Assembly: GCF_041081105.1 (NCBI RefSeq)
Contig: NZ_CP163528.1
Location: 4,278,001 to 4,342,000, forward strand
DNA: 64,000 bases
Reading direction: 5' to 3'
Source: Promicromonospora sp. Populi
Lineage (GTDB): Bacteria > Actinomycetota > Actinomycetes > Actinomycetales > Cellulomonadaceae
Below, in pieces: positions 22,901 to 30,401 of this stretch. The notes beneath the pieces were generated by a model. The model worked only from the letters and a program-made list of their open reading frames with translations, did not search any database and had not been told where the DNA came from. The first letter of the stretch is position 1. Each line of letters starts with the position of its first letter. The translations under genes and the position numbers were made by a program.

Positions 22901-23051
22901 CAACCACGCCACCACCTGGGCCGGCAGCTCGCGGAGGACCTACAACTTCCCGGCGAACGGCTCGATCCAGCTCAACTGCTACTTCGGCCACCCCGGCGTA
23001 CCGGTCGAGGTCTGGATCGACGGCGTGGAGTACCAGAGATCTACCTGGTAG
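16992..23051 (+). CDS. Giant membrane-anchored surface protein with cadherin/Ig-like repeats and fibronectin III domains
   Basis: The 2019-residue product has a short basic N-terminus, one transmembrane segment (about residues 13-34) and then an extracellular body. Residues 45-385 have repeated short strand motifs that could be a beta-propeller. About eleven 96-residue cadherin/Ig-like repeats follow (roughly 397-1455), marked by NxPP openings and NDTDPDGD-type calcium-like loops. About five fibronectin III domains occupy 1455-1915 (NGADITGYTL, NGAAIEGYTL, NVTYTFTV, SSYTFTVRA). The last 100 residues are unique, with several Cys. ATG at 16992 follows GAGGAGG. The first gene of a PFNA-like cluster; adhesion or cell-envelope scaffolding is an inference, not shown. 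Confidence 0.88.
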   Translation: MSLASRVFENRRSIVSAGVVTLFGAGLVTFALLYDGEATADVQLNDSGVWVTQTASGQLGRFNYEARALDGVLLAGAANFDVEQDAQRVLLDNTGDYSANAIDPAQLSLGGLMEFPAGAKVAAGGATTAVYDPETGLAWVIPFDSASFDEKELKPTIKAGKGGKLTVGTDGTVYLAVPQDHTLYTVKTGAQGVAQGVEESSLPLSPTAEVQISAVGDEPVVLDQSTGNLILPGGDSVEVEDGAQGMLQQPSAEAENAVIATSKGLVYQPLGGGDPTTQNLQGAASGTPSAPVQLNGCTYGAWNSGQVKRDCVEQDNDFDQVLEGVDASMNLVYRVNRDVIVLNDVANGQLWMAPDEFQLVDDWDQQTPTDAEGENDESEEATPEQVDNFVADRNKANRPPEPKDDTFGVRPGRTTVLNVLGNDVDKDGDVMTASVKSAPEGDLSVDRVLDGGALQVDVPADATGSTTFQYEVDDGRKGKATADVRVNVVPLEENNPPEQPGEPVLTVGQDGLASIKVLPYFKDPDGDDLFLTNASTADPLDEVRFRPDGTIEFRDGGTTTGRKIVDITVSDSMNLPAEGRLLIDVVATNVPPVAVQDHVSVLAGQPVTVRPLANDHDANEDKLRLTSVSEQNGAEIVPNNHAGTFRFDSDEPGSYDVTYQLSDGPNATLGLVRVDVLTPPDEVGSPVAVSDQVLLPTGGSALVDVVANDTDPAGGVLVVQGVDVPSDAPVKIAVLNHQILKVSEVKRLDAPVTVNYKVANEAGTVTGQVRVVPIPAPAQLRPPEAGPDLATVHVGDVVTIPVLKNDTHPDGLELTLTDELQEAPPASAGEAFVSEDTVRFRAGSEAGTFHAVYEVADANGQKDSAQVTINVIDAPENTAPQLPDIEARVLANGIVRIPLPLNGTDPDGDYVTLSSISAAPSQGNATIVDGFVDYKAAVDAAGLDTFTYQVADTRGALGEGLVRVGIAPAPAANQPPQATDDETTVRPGRTVAVSALENDTDPDGDQIGLYTDGFEGIGDLEPKAVEDDVVVTAPAEENAYSFYYGIQDRYKARASGAITVNVDANAPLLRPIARDDVVTVDNVDGSATVTVNALENDTDPDGVAAELEISVDPSLETVQITDEGAIEVQLTENAQVITYTVTDMDGLEAKAFVRVPGDESRPHIKPGLDPLKAFSGEPLTIDLAKYVVVRDGHEPRITEENTVKALEGKVEVSDEDTVVYTSEDDYAGAASVSFEVTDGAGPDDPEGLTSVLTLPIDVTPSKNQPPKITGTPVLEVAAGEEAPVDLSRYVKDPDKDPLTFVVEGKAGVTTKVSGATVTGEVEASVAKGTFVQLPMTVSDGKNPPVEAELTVEVVASTRPEVKTTTDVVLDAHQGEATTIPVLANDTNPFPEEDLTLSDVPVIETGVGEADYAGNQLVVTPNEDYTGTMQVRYRVQDATGDPDREVDGIAKLTVLGKPESPRAPRVEEVRSETVVLSWDQPNNNGADITGYTLQTDRGQEHECATTTCTFDGLQNNVTYTFTVVATNEVGDSEPSPASREARPDEKPDKPAPPRLDFGNESLTVAWTNRSYTDRSPIECVNLEISPAPADGAIQKACETSSPITWTGLENGTAYTVRVQAKNQAPDPSEWSDPSAPETPAAPPAQPAPPTASRVDTAVGGQINVSWTAPANNGAAIEGYTLTEYQDGSLTRTLPVTGTSQVVQDLSTNSSYTFTVRAENKAGESPDSGQSNEVVPYGTPDVPTGVQASPGNGQANVTWSGISSAAFRGPGPRYEVQASGGGVQNAGNATSYTYGGLNNGTSYTFQVRACNQYTCSGWSAASSAVVPFGPVPTPSISASGGDQQVTFTWDATATNGRSTTVAVSGAITSTNKSGRQSASAGYSQTLEACVTVTDTEGQTARQCASGTADPRPNPTATVSRGASTGVVSGCSSGTCNYYRVTVSDFAAGNHEVACWAGDTSASGGPSVWHDIINHATTWAGSSRRTYNFPANGSIQLNCYFGHPGVPVEVWIDGVEYQRSTW

Positions 23052-23059
23052 GACCGGCC

Positions 23060-23093
23060 GTGACCGGCCGCCGCGCCGTCGGCGGCCGGTCAC
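23060..23093 (+). terminator. Perfect 14-bp hairpin between surface-protein gene and moxR
   Basis: The arms GTGACCGGCCGCCG (23060-23073) and CGGCGGCCGGTCAC (23080-23093) pair perfectly around a six-base loop, eight bases after the stop codon. No T-run follows, so it may be a partial terminator or RNA-stabilising stem that separates expression of the giant protein from the downstream operon. Confidence 0.6.
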
Positions 23094-23156
23094 GCCATGA
23101 TCAAGACAAACTTTCACCCGATGAACGAGACGTAACGAGCAGTAGGGAAACTTGAG

Positions 23157-24131
23157 ATGACCACGATGACCCCCGAGCAGGCGGCCTGGTTCGCCCAGAC
23201 CTTCGACCGGCTCGTCGGCAACGTCGGCCAGGCGGTCCTGGGCAAGGCTCCGGTAATCCGCCTTGCGCTGACCTGCATGCTCGCCGAGGGCCACCTGCTC
23301 CTGGAGGATGCTCCGGGAACCGGCAAGACCATGCTCGCCCGCTCCATCGCGGCGTCGGTCCAGGGCTCGCACCAGCGCATCCAGTTCACGCCGGACCTGC
23401 TGCCGTCGGACGTCACCGGTGTGACGATCTACGACCAGAACACCCACAAGTTCGACTTCCACGCCGGCCCCATCTTCGCCTCCATCGTGCTGGCGGACGA
23501 GATCAACCGTGCCTCGCCGAAGACGCAGTCCGCGCTCCTGGAGGTCATGGAGGAAGGCCGCGTGACGGTCGACGGCGTCGCACACGAGACCGGCCGTCCG
23601 TTCATGGTGCTGGCCACCCAGAACCCGATCGAGCAGGCGGGTACCTACCGCCTCCCCGAGGCCCAGCTCGACCGCTTCCTGATGAAGACGTCGGTGGGCT
23701 ACCCGGATCACGCCTCCACGGTGGAGATCCTGTCGGGGGCCGCGCTGAAGGACCGCAGCTCGGCTCTGCAGCCGATCATCACCACCAAGGCCGTCACCGA
23801 GATGGCCGACCTGGCGGCGACCGTGCACACCGACACCGCGGTGCTGGAGTACGTGTCCCGCCTCTCCGAGGAGACGCGTAACGCGCACGAGGTGCGCGTG
23901 GGCGTCTCCGTCCGTGGTGCGCTGGCCCTGGTGCGCTGCGCCAAGGTCTGGGCCGCCGCGCACGGGCGCAACTACGTGCTGCCCGACGACGTCAAGGAGC
24001 TGGCCCAGCCGGTCTGGGGCCACCGCTTCGTCCTGGACCCGGAGGCCGAGTTCGCGGGCGCCCGCCCCGACGTCATCCTGTCCCGGATCATGGCCGACGT
24101 CGCAGCGCCGCAGGAGCGGGCCGCGGTATGA
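23157..24131 (+). CDS. MoxR-family AAA+ ATPase
   Basis: The 324-residue product is an AAA_3/MoxR ATPase, a cytoplasmic chaperone class that usually works with a VWA or DUF58 partner. Walker A is GTGKT at residues 54-58 (Lys57), Walker B is LADEINRASPKTQSALLEVMEE, and the family ATQNPIEQAGTYRLPEAQLDRF block (split here for length: ATQNPIEQAGTY then LPEAQLDRF) carries the sensor and arginine-finger regions. The stop overlaps the DUF58 start by four bases, so the pair is coupled. In PFNA clusters the same order is found. Substrate unknown. Confidence 0.95.
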   Translation: MTTMTPEQAAWFAQTFDRLVGNVGQAVLGKAPVIRLALTCMLAEGHLLLEDAPGTGKTMLARSIAASVQGSHQRIQFTPDLLPSDVTGVTIYDQNTHKFDFHAGPIFASIVLADEINRASPKTQSALLEVMEEGRVTVDGVAHETGRPFMVLATQNPIEQAGTYRLPEAQLDRFLMKTSVGYPDHASTVEILSGAALKDRSSALQPIITTKAVTEMADLAATVHTDTAVLEYVSRLSEETRNAHEVRVGVSVRGALALVRCAKVWAAAHGRNYVLPDDVKELAQPVWGHRFVLDPEAEFAGARPDVILSRIMADVAAPQERAAV

Positions 24132-25456
24132 CAACCACCGGGATCGGCGCAGGGGGGTACGGCAAGCGCCAGGACAAGCCGCGCGGCCTTGCTGGAGCCG
24201 TCGCTGCGGGGCGCGCGCAGGTGCTGCGCGGCCGCCGTGGCTCGGTGACCGTCGCCGCAGCCATCCGTTCGTGGGCGAGGGCCGTGGGCAGCGTGCTCGC
24301 GCCGATCCGCCAGACGTTCAGCACGTTCGGGATCGCGGTGACGATCATGGCGGTCGCCGCCTGGGTCGCCGGGCTCATGCTTGGCTGGCTCGAGGTGCTG
24401 GTGGCCGCGATCGTGCTCACCGTGACGCTCCTGTGCGCCATCGTGTTCGTGCTCGGGCGGTTCAAGTACGACGTTGTGCTCGACCTGGCACAGGCGCGCG
24501 TGACTGTCGGCGACCGCGCCGTCGGCCGGCTCGACGTGCGCAACGCGTCGAGCCGCCCGCTGCTGCCGTCCGTGATGGAGCTCCCCGTGGGCACCGGCAC
24601 CGCCGCGTTCCCCGTGCCGCGCCTCAAGGGCGGCGGCTCGCACGAGGAGATCTTCACGATCCCGACCCGACGCCGCAGCGTGATCACCGTCGGTCCCGTC
24701 AAGTCGGTCCGTGCCGACCCGCTGGGTCTGCTGCGTCGCGAGATGACGTGGACCGGCGAGCAGGAGGTCTTTGTGCACCCGCGCGTGAAGAACCTCACGG
24801 GTTCCTCGACGGGCTTCCTCAAGGACCTCGAGGGGCGGATCACCAACGACATCACTAGCTCGGACGTGAACTTCCACGCCCTGCGTGACTACGTGGCCGG
24901 CGACGACCGGCGGCACATCCACTGGAAGACGACGGCGCGTACCGGCCAGCTCATGGTGCGGGTGTTCGAGGAGACCCGGCGTTCGCACCTCGCGGTGCTG
25001 CTGTCCACGCGCGCCGAGGACTACGCGAACGAGGACGAGTTCGAGCTCGCCGTCAGCGTGTGCGGCTCCCTGGGCCTGCAGGCCATCAAGGAGGACCGCG
25101 GCGTCACCGTGCTCGTCAACGAGGCCACGCTGCACGGTGACCACCGCACTCGCCTGATGGACGACCTCTCTCGGATCGAGATGGAGTCCCGCAAGTCCAA
25201 GCTGGTGGACCTCGCCCGCGCCGCGAGCATGGCCGCCGCCGACTTCTCGGTGATCGCGTTCATCGTCGGCAGCAGGGTCACGCCGACCGAGCTCCGTGCG
25301 GCGTCGGCACGTGTTCCCGCGGGGGTGCAGGTCATGGCCATCCAGTGCGTGCCGGGCGCCTCCCTGGGCCGGCATGCCATCGCCGAGCTGGGGGTGCTCA
25401 CCCTGGGCCGCCTCGCGGACCTGCCCCTTGCCCTGAAGAAGATGAGCGACGCATGA
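24128..25456 (+). CDS. DUF58-domain membrane protein
   Basis: The 442-residue protein has a basic cytoplasmic N-terminus (about 55 residues), two adjacent transmembrane helices around residues 60-115, then a soluble region with the DUF58 signature DDRRHIHWKTTART followed by a VWA-like fold (LAVLLSTR). DUF58 proteins are the standard membrane-side partners of MoxR ATPases. ATG at 24128 overlaps moxR; the stop overlaps the transglutaminase gene. The molecular role is unknown in general; a MoxR-DUF58-transglutaminase complex acting at the envelope is inferred from the conserved gene order. Confidence 0.92.
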   Translation: MTTTGIGAGGYGKRQDKPRGLAGAVAAGRAQVLRGRRGSVTVAAAIRSWARAVGSVLAPIRQTFSTFGIAVTIMAVAAWVAGLMLGWLEVLVAAIVLTVTLLCAIVFVLGRFKYDVVLDLAQARVTVGDRAVGRLDVRNASSRPLLPSVMELPVGTGTAAFPVPRLKGGGSHEEIFTIPTRRRSVITVGPVKSVRADPLGLLRREMTWTGEQEVFVHPRVKNLTGSSTGFLKDLEGRITNDITSSDVNFHALRDYVAGDDRRHIHWKTTARTGQLMVRVFEETRRSHLAVLLSTRAEDYANEDEFELAVSVCGSLGLQAIKEDRGVTVLVNEATLHGDHRTRLMDDLSRIEMESRKSKLVDLARAASMAAADFSVIAFIVGSRVTPTELRAASARVPAGVQVMAIQCVPGASLGRHAIAELGVLTLGRLADLPLALKKMSDA

Positions 25457-27918
25457 GTGACGAGAACACGCGGGGCAATGCCCCGGCGGCTGGACGGACG
25501 CAGAGCAGCCAGACGCCGTACGGCACCGGTCCGGGTTATCGGACCGGTACGGGTCGGGGCACCACGCGCCGCAAGGAGGCGGACCGCCCGCGCGCACTGA
25601 CCCGGCTCGCCCTGGTCGACCTGGCGGCGCTTGTTGTGATGCTCGGTGCCGTCGCCATCGGCTTCGGGCCCGTCTGGGGCTCGCTCGGCTACCTGCAGCC
25701 GACCATCGGTGGCGTCGTCGTCGGGCTCGGGATCGCCTGGCTGGGCGCCTGGCGGCGCTTCCCCGCCGTCGTGGTCACGGCCCTCGCCGTACTGGCCTAC
25801 CTCTTGTTCGGCGGCGCGCTGGCGCTGCCGCACACCACCATCTTCGGTGTTGTCCCCACCCTGGACACGCTGCGCGAGCTGCTGCTCGCCTCCGTGGAGG
25901 GCTGGAAGCAGTTCGTCACCACCGTGCCGCCCATGCGGTCGTTCCCCGACCTCGGCGTCGTCCCGTTCCTGCTCATGCTCATCGTGGCACTGGTCGCGGG
26001 CACCATCGCGTGGCGCGCGAAGCATGCGGTCTGGGCAGTGGTACCGGTCGTCGTCAGCCTGGTCGGCGTCATCCTGCTGGGCACGGTCAACGAGGCGCTG
26101 CCCGTCGTGCAGGGCCTCGTGATCGCCATCGTGGCCCTCCTCTGGGGTGGGGTGCGGGTCATGGAGGCGCGCGTCGGCACGCACTCGATCAGCACGGAGT
26201 CCAGCCGTGAGGCCACCCGGCGGCTGCGCTGGTACCGCGTCCGCACGGGCGCCACGATCCTGGCCGTCGCTGCCCTCGCCGCCGGCTTCACGGCGCCGAT
26301 CCTCATGCCGTCGGGGCAGGACCGGGTGGTGCTCCGCGATGCGATCGTCCCGCCCTTCGACGTGCACCAGTTCACCAGCCCGCTCGTGGCGTTCCGGCAC
26401 TACGCGAAGGACGTCCGTGAGGAGGAGATCCTCACCGTCAGCGCGTATCCCGAGGGCGCCCGGATCCGGATCGCGACCCTCGACCAGTACGACGGCGTGG
26501 TCTACGACGCCACTGGCAAGGGCGGCGACACGGGTGTCTACACGCGCGTCGGCGAGGAGATCGCGACGACCGACAAGGGCACACCGATCCCGATCCAGGT
26601 CGACATCCTGAACTACAGCGGCGTCTGGGTGCCCGAGATCGGCAACCTCACCGGCCTGCAGTTCAAGGGCAGTGACGCCGAGGCGCAGATCGACGGCGCG
26701 TACTACAACACGGACACCAGCACCGCGCTCACCACCGCGGGCCTCGGGCCGGGCGACTCCTACACCCTGCACACCCTGGTAAAGGAACAGCCGGACGAGG
26801 AGACCCTGCTGCAGGGCACGATCATGGACAAGAACCTGCCGGAGACCGACCCGAGCGTGATGCCGCCGGGCCTGGCCGGCAAGGCCACGCAGTTCATGGG
26901 AACAACGACCAATCCGGCCGAGAAGCTGTTCCTGATGCGCGACGCCCTGCAGGACTCGGGTGTGTTCTCCAGCGGCCTCGCGGACCAGACTCCGTCCCGG
27001 CCGGGCCACTCCGCCGAGCGCGTCAACACGCTCGTCGCGGAGGAGAAGATGGTCGGCGACGACGAGCAGTTCGCCGTCGCGCTCGCCCTCATGGCGCGCC
27101 AGGCGGGCATCCCGGCCCGGGTGGTCATGGGCTTCTACCCCGACAAGGACAGCGACTACGTCGAGGGCGAGCCCTGGACGGTGCTCGGCAGCGACGTGCA
27201 CGCCTGGATCGAGGTGCCGTTCGAGGGTTACGGCTGGGTGCCGATCGACGCCGTCCCGGACGAGCAGCCGCAGATCCAGCCCCTGCCGCAGAGCAGGCAG
27301 GAGCCGAAGCCGCCGGTGCTCCAGGACCCGGAGCCGCCGGAGGAGCCCGACCAGGCGAAGGCCGGCAGCGTCGAGGACGACGAGCAGGACGAGGCGGAGA
27401 ACGACCCGTTCGACTGGGGCCTGCTCGGGATGATCCTGCTGGCGGTCGGTATCCCGCTGTTGGTGATCCTGGGTCCGATCGTCGCGATCCTTGCTTACAA
27501 GGCCCGACGCCGGACGGCGCGGCGCACCGCCGAGCAGCCGGCCGACCGCATCAGCGGCGGCTGGCACGAGGTGGTCGACGTCGTGACCGACCTCGGGACA
27601 GTGGTGCCGCTCGGGGCGACCAGGCGCGAGAGCGCCGGGGTCATCGCCGGGGAGCGCCAGGCGCCCTCCAGCCTCATGCTCGCGCACCGAGCGGACGCCT
27701 CGGTCTTCGGACAGGGTGAACCGTCGCCTGCTGACGTCGATTCCTTCTGGCTAGAGGTCGACGAGCTGGTGGGCGGGTTACGCTCCAGCGTGAACAAGCG
27801 GCAGAGGATCATCGCAGCGTTGTCGCTGCGTTCCGTCTGGGCGCGTATGGGCGGTGGACGCGGGGTGCTCGCCATGATCGGCGAGCTCGGGTCCCGGCGG
27901 AAGAAGGAGAGTCGATGA
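25453..27918 (+). CDS. TgpA-like transmembrane transglutaminase-fold protein lacking the catalytic cysteine
   Basis: The 821-residue protein has an N-terminal block of about six transmembrane helices (residues 55-235), an extracellular region with a transglutaminase core at about 530-605, and a C-terminal helix near 655-685 with a 130-residue cytoplasmic tail. The core aligns as GDDEQFAVALALMARQAG then IPARVVMGF, DVHAWIEV (His583) and VPIDAVP (Asp599). Where active family members have Cys (G-x-C-E-Q-F), this one has Asp537, so it probably cannot act as a thiol transglutaminase. The ATG at 25453 overlaps the DUF58 stop; longer upstream in-frame starts lie inside DUF58 and were rejected. Confidence 0.9.
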   Translation: MSDENTRGNAPAAGRTQSSQTPYGTGPGYRTGTGRGTTRRKEADRPRALTRLALVDLAALVVMLGAVAIGFGPVWGSLGYLQPTIGGVVVGLGIAWLGAWRRFPAVVVTALAVLAYLLFGGALALPHTTIFGVVPTLDTLRELLLASVEGWKQFVTTVPPMRSFPDLGVVPFLLMLIVALVAGTIAWRAKHAVWAVVPVVVSLVGVILLGTVNEALPVVQGLVIAIVALLWGGVRVMEARVGTHSISTESSREATRRLRWYRVRTGATILAVAALAAGFTAPILMPSGQDRVVLRDAIVPPFDVHQFTSPLVAFRHYAKDVREEEILTVSAYPEGARIRIATLDQYDGVVYDATGKGGDTGVYTRVGEEIATTDKGTPIPIQVDILNYSGVWVPEIGNLTGLQFKGSDAEAQIDGAYYNTDTSTALTTAGLGPGDSYTLHTLVKEQPDEETLLQGTIMDKNLPETDPSVMPPGLAGKATQFMGTTTNPAEKLFLMRDALQDSGVFSSGLADQTPSRPGHSAERVNTLVAEEKMVGDDEQFAVALALMARQAGIPARVVMGFYPDKDSDYVEGEPWTVLGSDVHAWIEVPFEGYGWVPIDAVPDEQPQIQPLPQSRQEPKPPVLQDPEPPEEPDQAKAGSVEDDEQDEAENDPFDWGLLGMILLAVGIPLLVILGPIVAILAYKARRRTARRTAEQPADRISGGWHEVVDVVTDLGTVVPLGATRRESAGVIAGERQAPSSLMLAHRADASVFGQGEPSPADVDSFWLEVDELVGGLRSSVNKRQRIIAALSLRSVWARMGGGRGVLAMIGELGSRRKKESR

Positions 27919-29564
27919 CGGACGTGGTCTGCGCTGGCTGTGGATCGACACAGCGAGAAGGCGCGCCGTTCTGTGCTGCGTGCGGGCGGGAGTTCCCCCG
28001 CACCGGCCGGCCCGTCATGGAGCAGGCTCCGCCGCCGAGGGGCCAGGTGCAGCAGACCGCTGCCCGGGCCGCCGCCGGCCGGGGCGGCTCCGGATCCGTG
28101 CCCATCGTGGAGAGCCACCCGCCGATCACCACCGAGGTCGAGGTATACACGGCCACGCAGATCCCCAAGTCGGGTACCGTGCCGCCGCCGTTGGCGGCGC
28201 CCTATGCGGGAGTCGGCAAGCGGTTCCTGGCCTGGCTGATCGACGGTGTGGTCGGCGGTGTGCTGGCTGGCATCGTCATGGGTATCGGCAGCCTGTTCAT
28301 CGAAAGGCCGTCGGGCACCGTAGTGCCGTCGCAGGAGCAGACGGCCGAGATGCTGGGGCAGTTCTTCGTGGTCTATCTGATCGCTGGGTTCGTGGCCTTC
28401 GGCTACTGGCTGGCGATGTGGATCTGGGAGGGGCGGACCGGCCGTACGGTCGGCAACGCCGCGATGGGGCTGCGCACGGTCTCCGTGGAGGACCGCGAGC
28501 CGATCGGGTTCGGCCGGGTCATCCTGCGGGTGCTCGTGCTCGCTGCGGGCGCCGTGGTGCTCGGCATCGGTCAGCTCGTGGTGCTGCTGAGCCCGCTGTG
28601 GGACAAGGGCGACAAGGTCCAGGGCTGGCAGGACAAGGCGGCCCGCTCCGTGGTGATCGATACCCGTGCCCCCCGGATCATGATGTCCACCGGGCTGGCA
28701 CCGGTCGCCCCTGGTCCCCGGGCCCCCGGGCTGCCCGCCCTGCGCCCGGCCGCGCCGTCCTTTGGTCAGCCCGGCTCGGCTCAGCTGCCGTCCCGGGCAC
28801 CCGTCGGGCCGCAGGCTCCGGTACAGGCGCCCGTGGCGGCGCCGGACCCCTGGGCGTTCCCGCAGAGCCCGGCACCCGCGGCGGCAGCGCCGACCGGGGA
28901 CGGCCTCATCACGGGGATCCCGGGGAGTGCGCCCGGTGCGCCGCCGGCCGGCCCGATGCAGCAACCGGTTCAGCCGGTTCAGCCGGTCCAGCAGCAGCCG
29001 GTTCAGCCGGTTCAGCAGCAGCCAGCCCCCGCGCCGGCGCAGCGCCCCGAGTCGGCCTGGCCGTCCAAGACCTGGCCCGCTCCGCAGGAGCAGGTGGCTC
29101 CGCCAGTGCAGCAGCCGGTCGCCCCGCCGGTGCAGCAGCCGGTCCGGCCCGAGCTCCCGCCCCAGCGCGACGAGCTGTCCGACGCGACCCGGATGCAGGC
29201 CCCGGTGCTCGAACCCGCGGCGGTGGCGACAGTGGTGATCGAGCTCGAGTCCGGCGAGCGGCGTGTCATCGACGGGCCGGCCCTGGTGGGCCGCAACCCG
29301 CAGGCCACGGATGGCACCGGCGTCATCCTGGTGCGGGTCGACGACCCTACCCGGTCCGTCTCGAAGAACCACGCCGAGCTGGGCGTCGACTCCGCCGGCC
29401 TGTGGCTGACGGACCGGGGCTCCACGAACGGCACCGTCGTCTCCGCCCCCGGCCGCTCGCCGCAGGTCGCCGAGCCGGGCGCGCGGGTCCGCGTGCCCGT
29501 CGGCTCGACCGTGCACGTCGGCGACCGGCGCATCCTGGTGCATCGCAACGAGACCCGGGCATGA
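27915..29564 (+). CDS. Zinc-ribbon, RDD-membrane and FHA-domain protein
   Basis: Three parts are visible in 549 residues. Residues 1-25 form a zinc ribbon (CAGCG ... CAACG, Cys6, 9, 20, 23). Residues 95-250 are an RDD membrane domain (GVGKRFLAWLIDGVVGG; GRTGRTVGNAAMGLR) with three or more helices. A Pro/Gln/Ala-rich linker with a QPVQPVQQ repeat leads to a C-terminal FHA domain (about 435-549) with SKNHAELGV and DRGSTNGT, which binds phosphothreonine. The overlap with the transglutaminase gene and with the PP2C gene suggests one operon. It could be a membrane receptor for kinase-phosphorylated partners; this is inference. Confidence 0.9.
   Translation: MTDVVCAGCGSTQREGAPFCAACGREFPRTGRPVMEQAPPPRGQVQQTAARAAAGRGGSGSVPIVESHPPITTEVEVYTATQIPKSGTVPPPLAAPYAGVGKRFLAWLIDGVVGGVLAGIVMGIGSLFIERPSGTVVPSQEQTAEMLGQFFVVYLIAGFVAFGYWLAMWIWEGRTGRTVGNAAMGLRTVSVEDREPIGFGRVILRVLVLAAGAVVLGIGQLVVLLSPLWDKGDKVQGWQDKAARSVVIDTRAPRIMMSTGLAPVAPGPRAPGLPALRPAAPSFGQPGSAQLPSRAPVGPQAPVQAPVAAPDPWAFPQSPAPAAAAPTGDGLITGIPGSAPGAPPAGPMQQPVQPVQPVQQQPVQPVQQQPAPAPAQRPESAWPSKTWPAPQEQVAPPVQQPVAPPVQQPVRPELPPQRDELSDATRMQAPVLEPAAVATVVIELESGERRVIDGPALVGRNPQATDGTGVILVRVDDPTRSVSKNHAELGVDSAGLWLTDRGSTNGTVVSAPGRSPQVAEPGARVRVPVGSTVHVGDRRILVHRNETRA
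28964..29023 (+). repeat. Short tandem repeat coding for a Gln/Pro/Val linker
   Basis: Imperfect tandem units of CCGGTTCAG(C) interspersed with CAGCAG encode QPVQPVQ-type residues in the linker of the RDD/FHA protein. The reading frame is maintained throughout, so length changes would add or remove whole residues only if multiples of three. Confidence 0.7.
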
Positions 29565-30400
29565 CCCAGCAGGAACAGGGACTGACGACGACCTGGGGCG
29601 CGGCCTCGCACCAGGGCCGCCGCCGGTCGCTGAACGAGGACGGATACCTGGCCACCGGCCGGGTGTTCTTCGTTGCCGACGGCATGGGCGGCCACGAGGC
29701 GGGTGAGGTGGCGAGCGCCGAGGCGTTGTCCGCGCTCAGCGGTCTCGCCGACGTGGAGCAGGTGGAGCCGGCGCTCGTCGAGGCGTTCCTCGAGATCGCG
29801 CAGCAGCGGGTCCGCGCCATCGAGACGGACTCGGGCAACGCGCCCGGGACCACGCTCACCGGCGTCCTGGTCGACGACCGGGAGGACGTGCCGTACTGGC
29901 TGTTCGTCAACGTCGGGGACTCGCGCACCTACATGATGACCGGTGGTGTGCTCGCGCAGGTGAGCGTGGACCATTCCGAGGTCCAGGAGCTTGTCGACGC
30001 GGGTGCCATCACCATGGACGAGGCCCGTCGGCACCCCCGGCGGAACGTGATCACGCGCGCGCTCGGCGCGCAGGACGACGTCCGGGCCGACTTCCGCTAC
30101 ATCCCGGTCACGCTGCACGACCGTGTGCTGATCTGCTCGGACGGGCTCACCGGTGAGCTGACCGACCAGCAGATCACCAAGATCCTGCTTGAGCAGCCCG
30201 ACCCGGAGCGAGCCGCCGCGTGCCTCGTGGACGCCGCGATCCAGGCCGGCGGCCGGGACAACATCACGGTGGTCGTGGTCGACGTGACGGGTGTGGAACA
30301 CGACACCTTAGGCTCGTCAACAGCACCGCGGCCGGGTGCGGAGCCGGACGAGGACACCCTGCCGCGCGAAGAGCACGACGCAAGGAGCCAGGGGGTCTGA
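29561..30400 (+). CDS. PP2C-family Ser/Thr protein phosphatase
   Basis: The 279-residue soluble protein has the PP2C (PPM) metal-binding motifs in order: RSLNEDGYL, VADGMGGHEAGE, GTTLTGVLV, VNVGDSRTYMM, ICSDGLTGEL and GGRDNITVVVVD. All the acidic residues that bind the two metal ions appear present, so it should be active. It would reverse phosphorylation by the kinase encoded two genes downstream. ATG at 29561 overlaps the RDD/FHA stop. The C-terminal 35 residues are an acidic disordered tail. No membrane helix. Confidence 0.95.
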   Translation: MTQQEQGLTTTWGAASHQGRRRSLNEDGYLATGRVFFVADGMGGHEAGEVASAEALSALSGLADVEQVEPALVEAFLEIAQQRVRAIETDSGNAPGTTLTGVLVDDREDVPYWLFVNVGDSRTYMMTGGVLAQVSVDHSEVQELVDAGAITMDEARRHPRRNVITRALGAQDDVRADFRYIPVTLHDRVLICSDGLTGELTDQQITKILLEQPDPERAAACLVDAAIQAGGRDNITVVVVDVTGVEHDTLGSSTAPRPGAEPDEDTLPREEHDARSQGV

Positions 30401-30401
30401 G

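Noticed and set aside
28964..29023. Short tandem repeats that at first glance look like a CRISPR-like or regulatory array
   Set aside because: Units are only about ten bases, lie in-frame in a Pro/Gln linker and have no spacers.
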